Assembly: GCF_001507435.1 (NCBI RefSeq)
Contig: NZ_LMWH01000238.1
Location: forward strand, 1 to 64,000
Reading direction: 5' to 3'
Origin: Streptomyces sp. NRRL F-5122
GTDB taxonomy: Bacteria > Actinomycetota > Actinomycetes > Streptomycetales > Streptomycetaceae
DNA: 64,000 nt
Each line of letters begins with the position of its first letter. Positions within the stretch are counted from its first letter, which is position 1. Shown piece after piece: positions 1 to 8,363 of this stretch. The translations under genes and the position numbers were made by a program. Below the pieces are notes generated by a model. That model worked only from the letters and a program-made list of their open reading frames with translations. It had not been told where the DNA came from and did not search any database.

Positions 1-75
1 ACGGTCGGCAGACCACTGAAAGCCACACCTCACACCCCCGGATGCCCCAACCCTACGAATGGCTGGACCAAACCG

Positions 76-2301
76 ATGACCAAGGTAAGGACCACTGACC
101 ACGACCGCCCCCGTCACCCGGGGAGCGCCGGGCCCGCCGCGTGGGGGCCGCCGGCCGCGCCCGGCCCGACGGACGCGCCCGCTCCCGGCTCCGGGGTCGG
201 CGAGCCGAAGGGGCCCCTGGTCCGCAGGCTCTGGCGCGGCCGGCCCGAGGACCCGCGCTGGGCGCGCCCCGCGCTCCTCGGCCTGCTGCTCGCCACCGCG
301 CTGCTGTACCTGTACAACCTGAGCGCCTCGGGCTACGCCAACTCCTTCTACTCGGCGGCGGCCCAGGCAGGCAGCACGTCTTGGAAGGCGTTCTTCTTCG
401 GCTCGTTGGACGCGGGCAACGCGATCACCGTCGACAAGCCTCCGGCGGCGCTGTGGCCGATGGCCCTGTCGGTGCGGATCTTCGGCCTCCACTCGTGGGC
501 GATCCTCGCTCCCGAGGTCGTCATGGGCGTCCTGACCGTGGCCGTCGTGTACGCGGCCGTCCGGCGCAGGTTCAGCCCTGCGGCCGGGCTGATCTCGGGC
601 GCCGTGCTCGTGCTCACCCCCGTCGGGGCGCTGATGTTCCGCTTCAACAACCCGGACGCGCTGCTCGCACTGCTGATGGCGCTGACGGTCCACTTCGTCA
701 TCCGCGCTCTGGAGGACGGCCGCACCAAGTGGCTGGTGTGGGCGGGCGTGGCGGTCGGCTTCGCCTTCCTGACGAAGACCCTGCAGGCCTTCCTGATCCT
801 GCCCGCGCTGGCCCTCGTGTACGGCGTCTGCGCGCCCGTGCGGCTGAGGAAACGGCTCGTGCAGCTGGCTCTCGCGACCGTCGCGCTGGTCGTCTCGGGC
901 GGTTGGTGGGTCGCGATCGTCGAGCTGTGGCCGGCGGCCTCACGCCCGTACATCGGCGGCTCGCAGAACAACTCCTTCCTGGAGCTGACTTTCGGCTACA
1001 ACGGATTCGGCCGCATCAACGGCGACGAGACCGGCAGTGTCGGGGGCATGGGTGGCGGCAGCGGCGGGCAGTGGGGGACCACGGGCTGGGACCGGATGTT
1101 CAACTCCGAGATCGGCGGCCAGATCTCCTGGCTGCTGCCGGCCGCGCTGATCCTGTTCGTCGCGGGCCTGGTGCTCACCAGGAAGGCCGGGCGGACGGAC
1201 CTGGCTCGCGGTTCGTTCCTCGCCTGGGGCGGCTCGCTGCTCATGACGGTGGTCGTCTTCAGCTACATGGCGGGCATCTTCCACCAGTACTACACCGTTG
1301 CACTGGCTCCCTACGTGGCCGCTCTCGTGGGCATGGGCGTCACGGTCCTGTGGGAGGAGCGGTCGAGGACGTGGGCGTCGCTCACACTCGCCGCGGCCGC
1401 CACCGCCACCGCCGCCTGGGGGTATGTGCTCCTCGACCGCACGCCCGACTACCTGCCGTGGATGAAGTGGTTCGTCCTCGTCGGAGGTCTGACCGGCGCC
1501 CTCGGTCTGATCTTTGTGACCCGGCTCGGGCGGCAACTCGCCCTCGCGGCCGTGGGCCTGAGCTTCGTGACCTCGATCGCGGGGCCGACGGCGTACACCC
1601 TCAGCACGGTGAACCAGGGCCACACCGGTTCGATCGTCACGGCCGGTCCGGCGGGCGCGAGCAGGGTGGGCGGCCCGGGCGGTGGTGGTTTGCGCGGTGG
1701 CTTCGGCGGACTCCCCGGCCAGAGCCGGCAGAACGGCAACGGCGAGGCCCAGGGCCGGAACGGCGGGCGCGGCTTCGGGCAGGGCGGCGGCTTCGGCGGG
1801 TTGCCCGGCGCAGGCATGCCGGGCGGGAACGGCCAGAACGGCCCGACCCCGCAGGGCAATCAGCAGGGCGGCTTCCCCGGCGGTGGCACGGGCGAGGGCG
1901 GTATGCGCGGCGGCCGCGGTCCCGGCGGTCTGCTCGACGGGGCGAACGTCGGTTCCGAGGCGAAGAAGCTGCTGGAGAACGATGCCGGGAACTACACCTG
2001 GGTGGCCGCGTCCATCGGCTCCCAGAACGCCGCGAGCTACCAGCTCGCCACCGGTCACGCGGTGATGGCGATCGGCGGCTTCAACGGCAGTGACCCGGCT
2101 CCGACTTTGGCCCAGTTCCAGAAGTACGTGGCCCAGGGCCGGATCCACTACTTCATCGCCGGAGGGGGGTTCGGCGGCGGTGACCGGACCGGCGGGTCCG
2201 ACGCCGGCTCGCAGATCAGCTCATGGGTGGAGAAGAACTTCAAGAAGGTGACGGTGGGTTCGTCAACCTTCTACGACCTCACCCGGAAGTCCGCAGGCTG
2301 A
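76..2301 (+). CDS. ArnT/PMT-type membrane glycosyltransferase with Gly-rich insert
   Basis: Predicted polyprenol-phosphate-sugar dependent glycosyltransferase (GT39/GT83-like), 741 aa, acting at the outer face of the membrane. After a Pro-rich cytosolic tail (1-60) come about ten hydrophobic segments. The first external loop has the family-type DKPP motif at 120-123, and NNPDALL follows near residue 194. Residues about 530-630 are a Gly/Gln/Asn-rich low-complexity stretch, followed by a C-terminal soluble domain (about 640-741) usual for actinobacterial members. Donor and acceptor cannot be read from sequence. The ATG at 76 has no clear ribosome binding site. The next gene downstream is a TetR regulator. 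Confidence 0.85.
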   Translation: MTKVRTTDHDRPRHPGSAGPAAWGPPAAPGPTDAPAPGSGVGEPKGPLVRRLWRGRPEDPRWARPALLGLLLATALLYLYNLSASGYANSFYSAAAQAGSTSWKAFFFGSLDAGNAITVDKPPAALWPMALSVRIFGLHSWAILAPEVVMGVLTVAVVYAAVRRRFSPAAGLISGAVLVLTPVGALMFRFNNPDALLALLMALTVHFVIRALEDGRTKWLVWAGVAVGFAFLTKTLQAFLILPALALVYGVCAPVRLRKRLVQLALATVALVVSGGWWVAIVELWPAASRPYIGGSQNNSFLELTFGYNGFGRINGDETGSVGGMGGGSGGQWGTTGWDRMFNSEIGGQISWLLPAALILFVAGLVLTRKAGRTDLARGSFLAWGGSLLMTVVVFSYMAGIFHQYYTVALAPYVAALVGMGVTVLWEERSRTWASLTLAAAATATAAWGYVLLDRTPDYLPWMKWFVLVGGLTGALGLIFVTRLGRQLALAAVGLSFVTSIAGPTAYTLSTVNQGHTGSIVTAGPAGASRVGGPGGGGLRGGFGGLPGQSRQNGNGEAQGRNGGRGFGQGGGFGGLPGAGMPGGNGQNGPTPQGNQQGGFPGGGTGEGGMRGGRGPGGLLDGANVGSEAKKLLENDAGNYTWVAASIGSQNAASYQLATGHAVMAIGGFNGSDPAPTLAQFQKYVAQGRIHYFIAGGGFGGGDRTGGSDAGSQISSWVEKNFKKVTVGSSTFYDLTRKSAG

Positions 2302-2547
2302 CGGAGGTGTCCCAAAGCGGTGGCCCGGGCATGCGTGCCCGGGTCACCGCTCCTGTGTGCGGGCACACCACCCGTGCCGATCGGGCGCCGGTGGCACGGG
2401 ATTTGTCGCGTGGGCCGCGACGGGAAGGCTCGCTGGGGCTGCCCGGGATCCCGGCCGCGGGACGGGAAGCGGCGAGGTGTCATGGTCCCGCGCGGCCGCC
2501 GGGCGCCTAGCATCGTGAGCAGGTCGAAGTGTCGAGAAAGGTACGCC

Positions 2548-3318
2548 ATGGTGAAGGCAGCCCAGCGGGCGGAGCGTCCGGCGCGTACCAGCGTCTGGCT
2601 GGAGGGCAAGGCGCCGCGGGGCGGAGGCTCGCGCGGCGGTCACCCCTCGGGCCTGGACCGCGACCGGATCACGGAGGTGACCGTACGCCTGCTGGACGCT
2701 GAGGGGCTGCCGAAGTTCTCCATGCGCCGTCTGGCCGCCGAACTGAACGTGACGGCGATGTCGGTCTACTGGTACGTGGACACCAAGGACGACCTGCTGG
2801 AGCTGGCCCTGGACGCGGCCTACGGCGAGATGCGGCTGCCCGCGGGCGACTCGGGCGAGGACTGGCGCGACCAACTGCGGGCGCTCGCCGCCGAGTACCG
2901 GGCTCTGCTGGTGCGCCACCCCTGGCTGTCGCCGCTGGCCGGCACCTTCCTCAACATCGGCCCGCACGCGGTCGCCTTCTCGCTCGCCGTGCAGCGGGTG
3001 ATCCGGCTGACCGGGCTGCCCGCACACGGTCAGATGGGCGCGATCGCGGCCGTCTTCCAGTTCGTGTACGGCTTCGGCACGATCGAGGGCCGCTTCATCG
3101 AACGCTGCGCGGTGGCCGGGCTGAGCCAGGACGACTACTTCCGCCACGCCATGAGCGCGGTGACGGAGAGCCCCGACCTGACCGAGGTCGTGCACCACGC
3201 CGCGGACCTCATGGAGGCCCGCGGCGGCGACACGGTGGAGGAGATGCGCGAACGGGACTTCACGTTCGCGCTGGAGACGCTGATCGCGGGGATCGAGGCG
3301 ATGATCGTACGAGGCTGA
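2548..3318 (+). CDS. TetR/AcrR family transcriptional regulator
   Basis: 256 aa. An N-terminal helix-turn-helix (about residues 40-85, with the stretch LAAELNVTAMSVYWYV as turn and recognition helix) is followed by a helical ligand-binding domain of the TetR_C type. A basic Gly/Arg-rich tail (about 1-35) precedes the HTH. The start is taken at ATG 2548 because GAGAAAGG lies 8 nt upstream; an in-frame extension to 2320 has no such site and is not protein-like. It follows the glycosyltransferase gene after a 246-bp gap and converges on the next gene, so its target is not obvious. Confidence 0.88.
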   Translation: MVKAAQRAERPARTSVWLEGKAPRGGGSRGGHPSGLDRDRITEVTVRLLDAEGLPKFSMRRLAAELNVTAMSVYWYVDTKDDLLELALDAAYGEMRLPAGDSGEDWRDQLRALAAEYRALLVRHPWLSPLAGTFLNIGPHAVAFSLAVQRVIRLTGLPAHGQMGAIAAVFQFVYGFGTIEGRFIERCAVAGLSQDDYFRHAMSAVTESPDLTEVVHHAADLMEARGGDTVEEMRERDFTFALETLIAGIEAMIVRG

Positions 3319-3343
3319 TCCCCGCCGGGCGCCCGGGGAGCGG

Positions 3344-3817
3344 TCAGTCCTCCGACGGCACCAGGCGCGCCGGGAAGCCGCCCGTCGCCACCGGACCCCA
3401 GCGCACCGGGGTGACCCGGATGATCGACTTGCCCTGCTTGACCATGGCCTCGCGATACTCGTCCCAGTCCGGGTGCTCGCCCGCGATGTTGCGGTAGTAC
3501 TCGACGAGCGGTTCGACGGAGTCCGGCGTGTCGATGACCTCGGCCGTGCCGTCGATCTGGACCCACGGCCCGCTCCAGTCGTCACTGAGCACGATCAGGC
3601 TGACGCGCTCGTCCCGCTTGGCGTTGCGGGTCTTTGCGCGCTCCGGGTACGTGGAGACCACGATCCGCCCGGAGTCGTCGACCCCGCAGGTCAGCGGCGA
3701 GCCCTGGGGGCTGCCGTCGGCGCGCCGCGTCAGCAGGATGGCGTGGTGGCGGGGCCGTACGAAGTCCAGCAGCTCGTCCAGGGTCACGCCGGTGTTCGTC
3801 GCGATGTTCGGTGCCAT
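3344..3817 (-). CDS. PPOX-class split-barrel flavin/F420-dependent protein
   Basis: 157 aa, full length for the pyridoxamine-5'-phosphate-oxidase-like split-barrel family, many actinobacterial members of which use coenzyme F420. Visible family features are HHAILLTRRADGSPQGSPL near the N-terminus, RIVVSTYPERAKTRNAKRD (cofactor-phosphate contact region) and the WVQIDGTAEV strand. Substrate unknown. A TAGGCT hexamer at 3824-3829 ends 7 nt before the ATG and there is no ribosome binding site, so the mRNA is probably leaderless. It converges with the TetR gene. Confidence 0.85.
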   Translation of the reverse strand: MAPNIATNTGVTLDELLDFVRPRHHAILLTRRADGSPQGSPLTCGVDDSGRIVVSTYPERAKTRNAKRDERVSLIVLSDDWSGPWVQIDGTAEVIDTPDSVEPLVEYYRNIAGEHPDWDEYREAMVKQGKSIIRVTPVRWGPVATGGFPARLVPSED

Positions 3818-3866
3818 GGGGGCAGCCTAGGGGCAGACCTGCCGGATCAGGGTGACCCTGCTGTGC

Positions 3867-4688
3867 CTACGCCTGCGGCAGCGAGTCGCCCCGCACCGCC
3901 TGGATGTCCAGTTCGACCTTGAGCGTCGTACCGACCAGGGCGACGCCCGCCTGGACCACCTGGTTGAAGTTCATCGCGAAGTCCTCCCTGCGCAGTTCCG
4001 TCGTCGCGCGGAAGGCCGCTCGGGTCCCGCCCCACGGGTCGGAGCCGGTGCTGAGATAGACCAGGTCCAGGTCGACCGGGCGTACGACACCGCGCAGGGC
4101 CAGCTCGCCGTGGACCGTCCAGCGGTCGGAGCCCGCGTCGGTCAGGCCGGTCGAGCGATACACGATCTCCGGGTACGTGTCGGTGTCGAGGAAGTCGTCC
4201 GACCGCAGATGGGCGTCGCGCATGCCGTTGCCGGTGGTGATGGACGCGGAGCGGATGACCGCCTCGACCCGGGACTTCGCCACGTCGTCCGGGGCGATCT
4301 CGATACGCCCGGCGAACTCGGTGAAGCGGCCGTGCACGCTGGAGATCCCCAGGTGCTGGGCGACCGCGGCCACGGAAGAGTGCGCCGGGTCGATGGTCCA
4401 CGGTCCCGGCGGCGGCAGCTCGGTGCCGCCCTGACGGGCCAGCGTCACCGTGCCGACCTCGGCCCGGCCGCTCGCCGTGACGATCGCGCTGGACGCCGCG
4501 GGCGCGTACCCGACCGCGGTGACGATCACCGTGTAGGCACCGGGGGCCAGCGCGGTCGCGTCCCGTACGACCCCGTCCGTGTCCGCCTCGGCGCGCACGA
4601 CCTGGGTACCGGTCATGTCGGTCACGGTGACGACCGCGTGCGAGACGGCCCATCCGTCCCGCGTACGGATCCGTGCGGTCAGTCCCAT
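3867..4688 (-). CDS. YceI-family protein with N-terminal carboxypeptidase-regulatory-like domain
   Basis: 273 aa. Residues 1-90 form a small beta-sandwich (carboxypeptidase regulatory-like), and residues about 95-270 are a YceI lipocalin-like barrel (PWTIDPAHSSV at its start, then GRFTEFAGRIEI and LRSDDFLDTDTYPEI). YceI barrels bind polyisoprenoid-type lipids. No signal peptide is seen, unlike E. coli YceI. The N-terminal domain resembles the three repeats at the end of the neighbouring efflux pump (4796-7324), suggesting a shared origin or joint function. GAGGGAGA lies upstream of the ATG. Its promoter must lie in the short gap behind the pump's terminator. Confidence 0.87.
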   Translation of the reverse strand: MGLTARIRTRDGWAVSHAVVTVTDMTGTQVVRAEADTDGVVRDATALAPGAYTVIVTAVGYAPAASSAIVTASGRAEVGTVTLARQGGTELPPPGPWTIDPAHSSVAAVAQHLGISSVHGRFTEFAGRIEIAPDDVAKSRVEAVIRSASITTGNGMRDAHLRSDDFLDTDTYPEIVYRSTGLTDAGSDRWTVHGELALRGVVRPVDLDLVYLSTGSDPWGGTRAAFRATTELRREDFAMNFNQVVQAGVALVGTTLKVELDIQAVRGDSLPQA

Positions 4689-4741
4689 CGTGTGGTCTCC
4701 CTCTAAATCCTTGAATATCCCCGTAGAACGCTCAAAAAAAT

Positions 4742-4789
4742 CCGGCTCGTGGGGCGCACCTCGTGCTCACGGTGCGCCCCACGAGCCGG
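4742..4789 (-). terminator. Rho-independent terminator of the efflux pump gene
   Basis: A perfect 19-bp inverted repeat (4742-4760 with 4771-4789, 10-nt loop). On the minus strand it is followed by a run of seven T residues (the A-run just below 4741). It lies 7 bp past the stop codon of the pump gene. Confidence 0.85.
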
Positions 4790-4795
4790 TGCCGA

Positions 4796-7324
4796 CTACT
4801 CGCCCGGGTGGGCCAGTTCGATGTCGTGGTCGTCGACGCCGCGGCCGTGCACCGTGACCGCCGTCGCCTGCGGCGGGTAGCCCGTCGCGATGACCGTGTA
4901 CTCGCCGCTGTTCAGGTCGGTGAAGGCGTACGCCCCGTCCGCGCCGGTCATGGACGTGCCGACCACGTTGCCCGCCGCGTCCACCAGCGTCACGCGGGCG
5001 TCGGCGAGGGGTCCGTGCGGGGCCCGTACGACACCCTGCACCTGGGCGCCGGAGTCGAGGTCGATCTCGATCCTGGTGACCCCGGTGGCGCCGACCTCCA
5101 CGGGCAGTGCCCGCGGCCGGTGCCCCGCGGCGTTCACCGCGAGGGTCACGGAGCCGGGCACGAGCTCGGCGAAGGAGAACTCGCCCTGTTCGCCGGTGGC
5201 GGCGGTGGCCAGCAGGTCACCGCGGACGTCCGTGACGATGACCATCGCGTCCTTGACCGGCAGCCCGGTCTCGGCGGCCCGCACGACACCGCTCAGGCCG
5301 CTGGTACCGCTGAGCAGGATGTCGAACGACACCGGCTCCTCGTGTACGACGACCGTCGAGGCCTGCGGCTGGAAGCCGTCGGCGGAGGCGATCAGGACAT
5401 AGCTGCCGGAGCCCGGCGCGTCCACGGCGTAGGAACCGTCGGCACCCGCGACCGACCGGCCGAGCTGCCGGCCCCCGAGGGAGATCAGCGTGACGGCGGC
5501 CCGCGCGACCGGGGCGCTCTCGGCTCCGCGGACGAAGCCGCGGACCGGTACGCCACCGACCTCGCCGGCGGACGTGGGCGGGGCCAGTGTGGCGACCGCG
5601 GACAGCCTCTGTGCGCCGTCGGGAGCGGCCTCCGTGCTCGACACCGCCCAGCTCGGGACCGCCTCCTCGACGGGAGCGGCAGCCGCGGCCGCGGCCACGG
5701 GGGCCTCCTCGGCCTCGGCCTCGGCCGCGGCGGCCGCCGCCTGCGCCAGACCGCCCCTGGTCCGCAGCGGGACCTCCTTGATGAACAGGGTGATCACAAG
5801 GGCGAGGAACGCCAGGCAGGCGGCGATCAGGAAGACGTCAGCGATGGCGTGGCCGTACGCGCTCTCGATGACCGTGCGCAGCGGCTTGGGCAGCCTCCCC
5901 AGGTCCGGGATGGCGCCGTCGGAGCCCGCCTTGGCAGCGAGTCGTGCGTACTTGGGGCTCAGGTCGTCCAGGCCGTCCCGGACGTAGTCGGTGATCCGGT
6001 GGGCCATGATCGCGCCGAGCGCGGAGACGCCCATCGCACCGCCGAGGGAGCGGAAGAAGGTGACCGTGGAACTGGCCGAACCGAGGTCCTGGGGCTCCAC
6101 CTGGTTCTGGGTGGACAGCACCAGGTTCTGCATCATCATGCCGATGCCGAGGCCCATCAGCGCCATGAACACGGCCATCTTCCAGTACGCCGTGTCGTAG
6201 CGGATGGTGCCCAGCAGACCGAGGCCGGCCGTGACGAGCACACCACCGCTGACCAGCCAGGCCTTCCACTTGCCCGTCTTGGTGATGACCTGACCGGAGA
6301 CGGTGGAGGAGACGAACAGGCCGCCGATCATCGGGATGGTGAGCACGCCGGACATGGTCGGGGACTTGTCCCGTGCCAGCTGGAAGTACTGGGCGAAGAA
6401 CACCGTTCCGGTGAACATCGCGACGCCGACGAAGAGCGAGGCGAGCGACGACAGGGTGATGGTGCGGTTGCGGAACAGGCGCAGCGGAATGATCGGCTCC
6501 GCGGCCCGGGACTCGACGAGGATGAAGATCAGTCCGAGGACGATCGCGCCGGCCACCATGGTGTAGGTCTGCCACGACACCCAGTCGTACTTGTCACCGG
6601 CGAAGGTGACCCAGACCAGCAGCAGGCAGACGGCGGCGGAGATGAAGAACGCGCCGGCCCAGTCGACCTTGACGTCCCGCTTGACCACGGGCAGGTGAAG
6701 GGTCTTTTGGAGCACGATCAGTGCGATGACGGCGAAGGGGACGCCGACGTAGAAGCACCAGCGCCAGCCGAGCCACGAGGTGTCGGTGATGACACCGCCG
6801 ATCAGCGGGCCGCCGACGGTCGCGACGGCGAAGGTCGCTCCGAGGTAGCCGGAGTAGCGACCGCGCTCGCGCGGGGAGATCATCGCGGCCATGACGATCT
6901 GCGCCAGTGCGGACAGACCGCCGACGCCGACGCCCTGGACGACTCGGCAGGCGATGAGCATGCCGGGGTTCTGCGACAGACCCGCGGCCATCGAGCCGAG
7001 TACGTAGACGATCAGGGCTATCTGGACGAGCGCCTTCTTGCTGAACAGGTCCGCGAGCTTGCCCCACAGCGGGGTGGTCGCGGTCATGGCCAGCAGGGAG
7101 GCCGTGATGACCCAGGTGTAGGCCGACTGGCCTCCGCCGAGGTCGCCGATGATGTGCGGCAGCGCGTTGGAGACGATCGTGGACGACAGGATCGCCACGA
7201 ACATGCCGAGCAGCAGCCCGGACAGGGCCTCCATGATCTGCCGGTGCGTCATCGGAGTGCCGTCCGGGAGGCCTCCCCCGTGCTTGGCGTGGGCCCGCAC
7301 ACCGGCTGGTGTGGTCGTTGCCAT
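4796..7324 (-). CDS. DHA2 MFS efflux transporter with three C-terminal beta-sandwich repeats
   Basis: 842 aa when started at ATG 7324 (AGGAAG just upstream); an in-frame start at 7378 would overlap the MarR gene. Residues 28-516 are a 14-helix DHA2/EmrB-type drug:proton antiporter, with the antiporter motif region GPLIGGVITDTSWLGWRW near residue 172. After an Ala/Glu-rich linker (525-590), residues about 594-842 hold three tandem copies of an approximately 80-aa carboxypeptidase-regulatory-like domain, each opening with a V(R/S/Q)G(F/V)VR strand and carrying a G-(A/E)-(D/Q)-G-x-(Y/F) turn. By DHA2 topology the tail should be cytoplasmic. Ordinary DHA2 pumps are about 500 aa, so the tail is extra. 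It is probably an operon with the MarR gene 22 bp upstream, and substrate-induced through it. Confidence 0.9.
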   Translation of the reverse strand: MATTTPAGVRAHAKHGGGLPDGTPMTHRQIMEALSGLLLGMFVAILSSTIVSNALPHIIGDLGGGQSAYTWVITASLLAMTATTPLWGKLADLFSKKALVQIALIVYVLGSMAAGLSQNPGMLIACRVVQGVGVGGLSALAQIVMAAMISPRERGRYSGYLGATFAVATVGGPLIGGVITDTSWLGWRWCFYVGVPFAVIALIVLQKTLHLPVVKRDVKVDWAGAFFISAAVCLLLVWVTFAGDKYDWVSWQTYTMVAGAIVLGLIFILVESRAAEPIIPLRLFRNRTITLSSLASLFVGVAMFTGTVFFAQYFQLARDKSPTMSGVLTIPMIGGLFVSSTVSGQVITKTGKWKAWLVSGGVLVTAGLGLLGTIRYDTAYWKMAVFMALMGLGIGMMMQNLVLSTQNQVEPQDLGSASSTVTFFRSLGGAMGVSALGAIMAHRITDYVRDGLDDLSPKYARLAAKAGSDGAIPDLGRLPKPLRTVIESAYGHAIADVFLIAACLAFLALVITLFIKEVPLRTRGGLAQAAAAAAEAEAEEAPVAAAAAAAPVEEAVPSWAVSSTEAAPDGAQRLSAVATLAPPTSAGEVGGVPVRGFVRGAESAPVARAAVTLISLGGRQLGRSVAGADGSYAVDAPGSGSYVLIASADGFQPQASTVVVHEEPVSFDILLSGTSGLSGVVRAAETGLPVKDAMVIVTDVRGDLLATAATGEQGEFSFAELVPGSVTLAVNAAGHRPRALPVEVGATGVTRIEIDLDSGAQVQGVVRAPHGPLADARVTLVDAAGNVVGTSMTGADGAYAFTDLNSGEYTVIATGYPPQATAVTVHGRGVDDHDIELAHPGE

Positions 7325-7346
7325 GGGCTTCCTTTTCTTCCGTTCT

Positions 7347-7853
7347 TTATGCGGGTGTACGGGTGGTCTGGTCTGCAACCGATCGCGTCGCCGGCGCGAG
7401 CTGCACCAGCCGGGGGGCTGAGCGACAGTCGCCGAAGCTGGCCCGCAGCCGCGCCATCAGCTGGATGAGCAGGTCGACGTCGTCCTGCGACCAGTCGCTC
7501 AGCCGTTCGGCGAGCAGTTCGGTGGTCCGCCGGGACAACTCGTCGAGCTGGATCCGGCCGGGGACCGTCAGGCGCAGGATGCGGGAGCGCTTGTCCGCGG
7601 GATCGGGGGAGCGCTCGATCCAGCCGCGGTCCGCGACCTGCGCGACATGGCGGCTCGTGACGGAGATGTCGACGGCGAGCAACTCCGCGAGCTTGCTCAT
7701 GCGCATGTCCCCGTAGCGGCCGAGCAGTGTCAGTACGGCGGCGGAGCCGCCCGGGCAGTCGGGCGGCAGGATCCGCCCCATGTCCCTCGTCACGGCACCG
7801 ATGGCGCCGAGCTGACGCGCCAGCTCTTCGTATTGCGCTCGCTCGGCCATCAC
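7347..7853 (-). CDS. MarR family transcriptional regulator
   Basis: 168 aa with a central winged helix: the recognition region KLAELLAVDISVTSRHVAQV (about 54-73) and the wing DPADKRSRILRLT (about 81-93) carrying the D-x-R pattern of the family. It is the first gene of a two-gene unit with the downstream efflux pump, so it most likely represses its own operon and releases on binding a pump substrate. Two operator-like boxes lie directly upstream (7867-7909). A second Met at codon 2 is an equal start choice. Confidence 0.92.
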   Translation of the reverse strand: MMAERAQYEELARQLGAIGAVTRDMGRILPPDCPGGSAAVLTLLGRYGDMRMSKLAELLAVDISVTSRHVAQVADRGWIERSPDPADKRSRILRLTVPGRIQLDELSRRTTELLAERLSDWSQDDVDLLIQLMARLRASFGDCRSAPRLVQLAPATRSVADQTTRTPA

Positions 7854-7866
7854 CCCTCCCAGTATC

Positions 7867-7909
7867 GTTGCTTAGGGCAACCATAAATCGGTTGGTTGCC
7901 GCAGGCAAA
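7867..7909. promoter_or_regulatory. Two tandem MarR operator-like boxes
   Basis: Two copies of an imperfect 15-bp palindrome: GTTGCTTAGGGCAAC at 7867-7881 and GTTGCCGCAGGCAAA at 7895-7909. Their centres are 28 bp apart. Both fit GTTGC-N5-GCAAM. They sit 14 bp or more upstream of the MarR start in an AT-richer patch, where an autorepressor would act. Which protein binds is inferred from position only. Confidence 0.55.
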
Positions 7910-8105
7910 CTAAATCGGAGCTCCTGGGCTAAAAACTTGGCAAAGGCAAGTATTGGCGATCGTAAACCCCCAGGTGGACCGCGTGGGCCCGGCCGGCCCT
8001 GACAGTGGTCGCACAGTGAGGTCACAGTCCCCTCACCGGGCCGACGAGTGGCAGAAGGGCACCCGCACTTGGGCAGCCTCCGCGTTTTCGCTAGGGTCTC
8101 GGGCC

Positions 8106-8300
8106 ATGGCTAACACCCAGGGCCCCCAGGGCAACTACGACCCCTCCGGCAACACGCAGATGTTCCGTGCGTTCGTCGACGAGGCCCCGCAGGACCGGCA
8201 CCAGGCGGCCGTCTCGTCAGGGCCGCGCGTCGGTCTGATCGTGGGCGTCATCGCCGTCGTGGTGATCGTCGCCGCGGTTGCCTGGCTGGCGCTTAAGTAG
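8106..8300 (+). CDS. Small single-pass membrane protein
   Basis: 64 aa. A hydrophilic N-terminal 40 residues rich in Gln, Asn and Gly is followed by one transmembrane helix (about 43-62) ending in a lysine. No domain is recognised; the layout fits a small conserved Streptomyces membrane protein. The ATG at 8106 is preceded by TAGGGT at 8092-8097 and no ribosome binding site, suggesting a (nearly) leaderless transcript. The gene stands alone between the divergent MarR operon and a convergent secreted-protein gene. Confidence 0.7.
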   Translation: MANTQGPQGNYDPSGNTQMFRAFVDEAPQDRHQAAVSSGPRVGLIVGVIAVVVIVAAVAWLALK

Positions 8301-8303
8301 CAC

Positions 8304-8324
8304 GAGCAGGGCGAAGCCCTGCTC
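8304..8324. terminator. Hairpin between convergent genes
   Basis: A 9-bp perfect stem (8304-8312 with 8316-8324) with a GAA loop, just after the stop of the small membrane protein and facing the end of the convergent gene at 8351. No T-run, as is common in Streptomyces. Confidence 0.55.
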
Positions 8325-8333
8325 CGCTTCCAC

Positions 8334-8363
8334 CTTCACTTCCACTGGCTTCACTTCCACTGG
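8334..8363. repeat. Tandem duplication of 15 bp at the end of a CDS
   Basis: The 15-mer cttcacttccactgg occurs twice head-to-tail (8334-8348 and 8349-8363). The second copy contains the last codons and stop of the secreted-protein gene. The first copy lies just past the stop, so a copy of the last three codons and stop is repeated downstream. Confidence 0.9.

Noticed and set aside
940..2148. Long antisense ORFs under most real genes (for example 402 codons opposite the glycosyltransferase)
   Set aside because: A usual by-product of high-GC coding DNA; no domain content and inverse codon bias.
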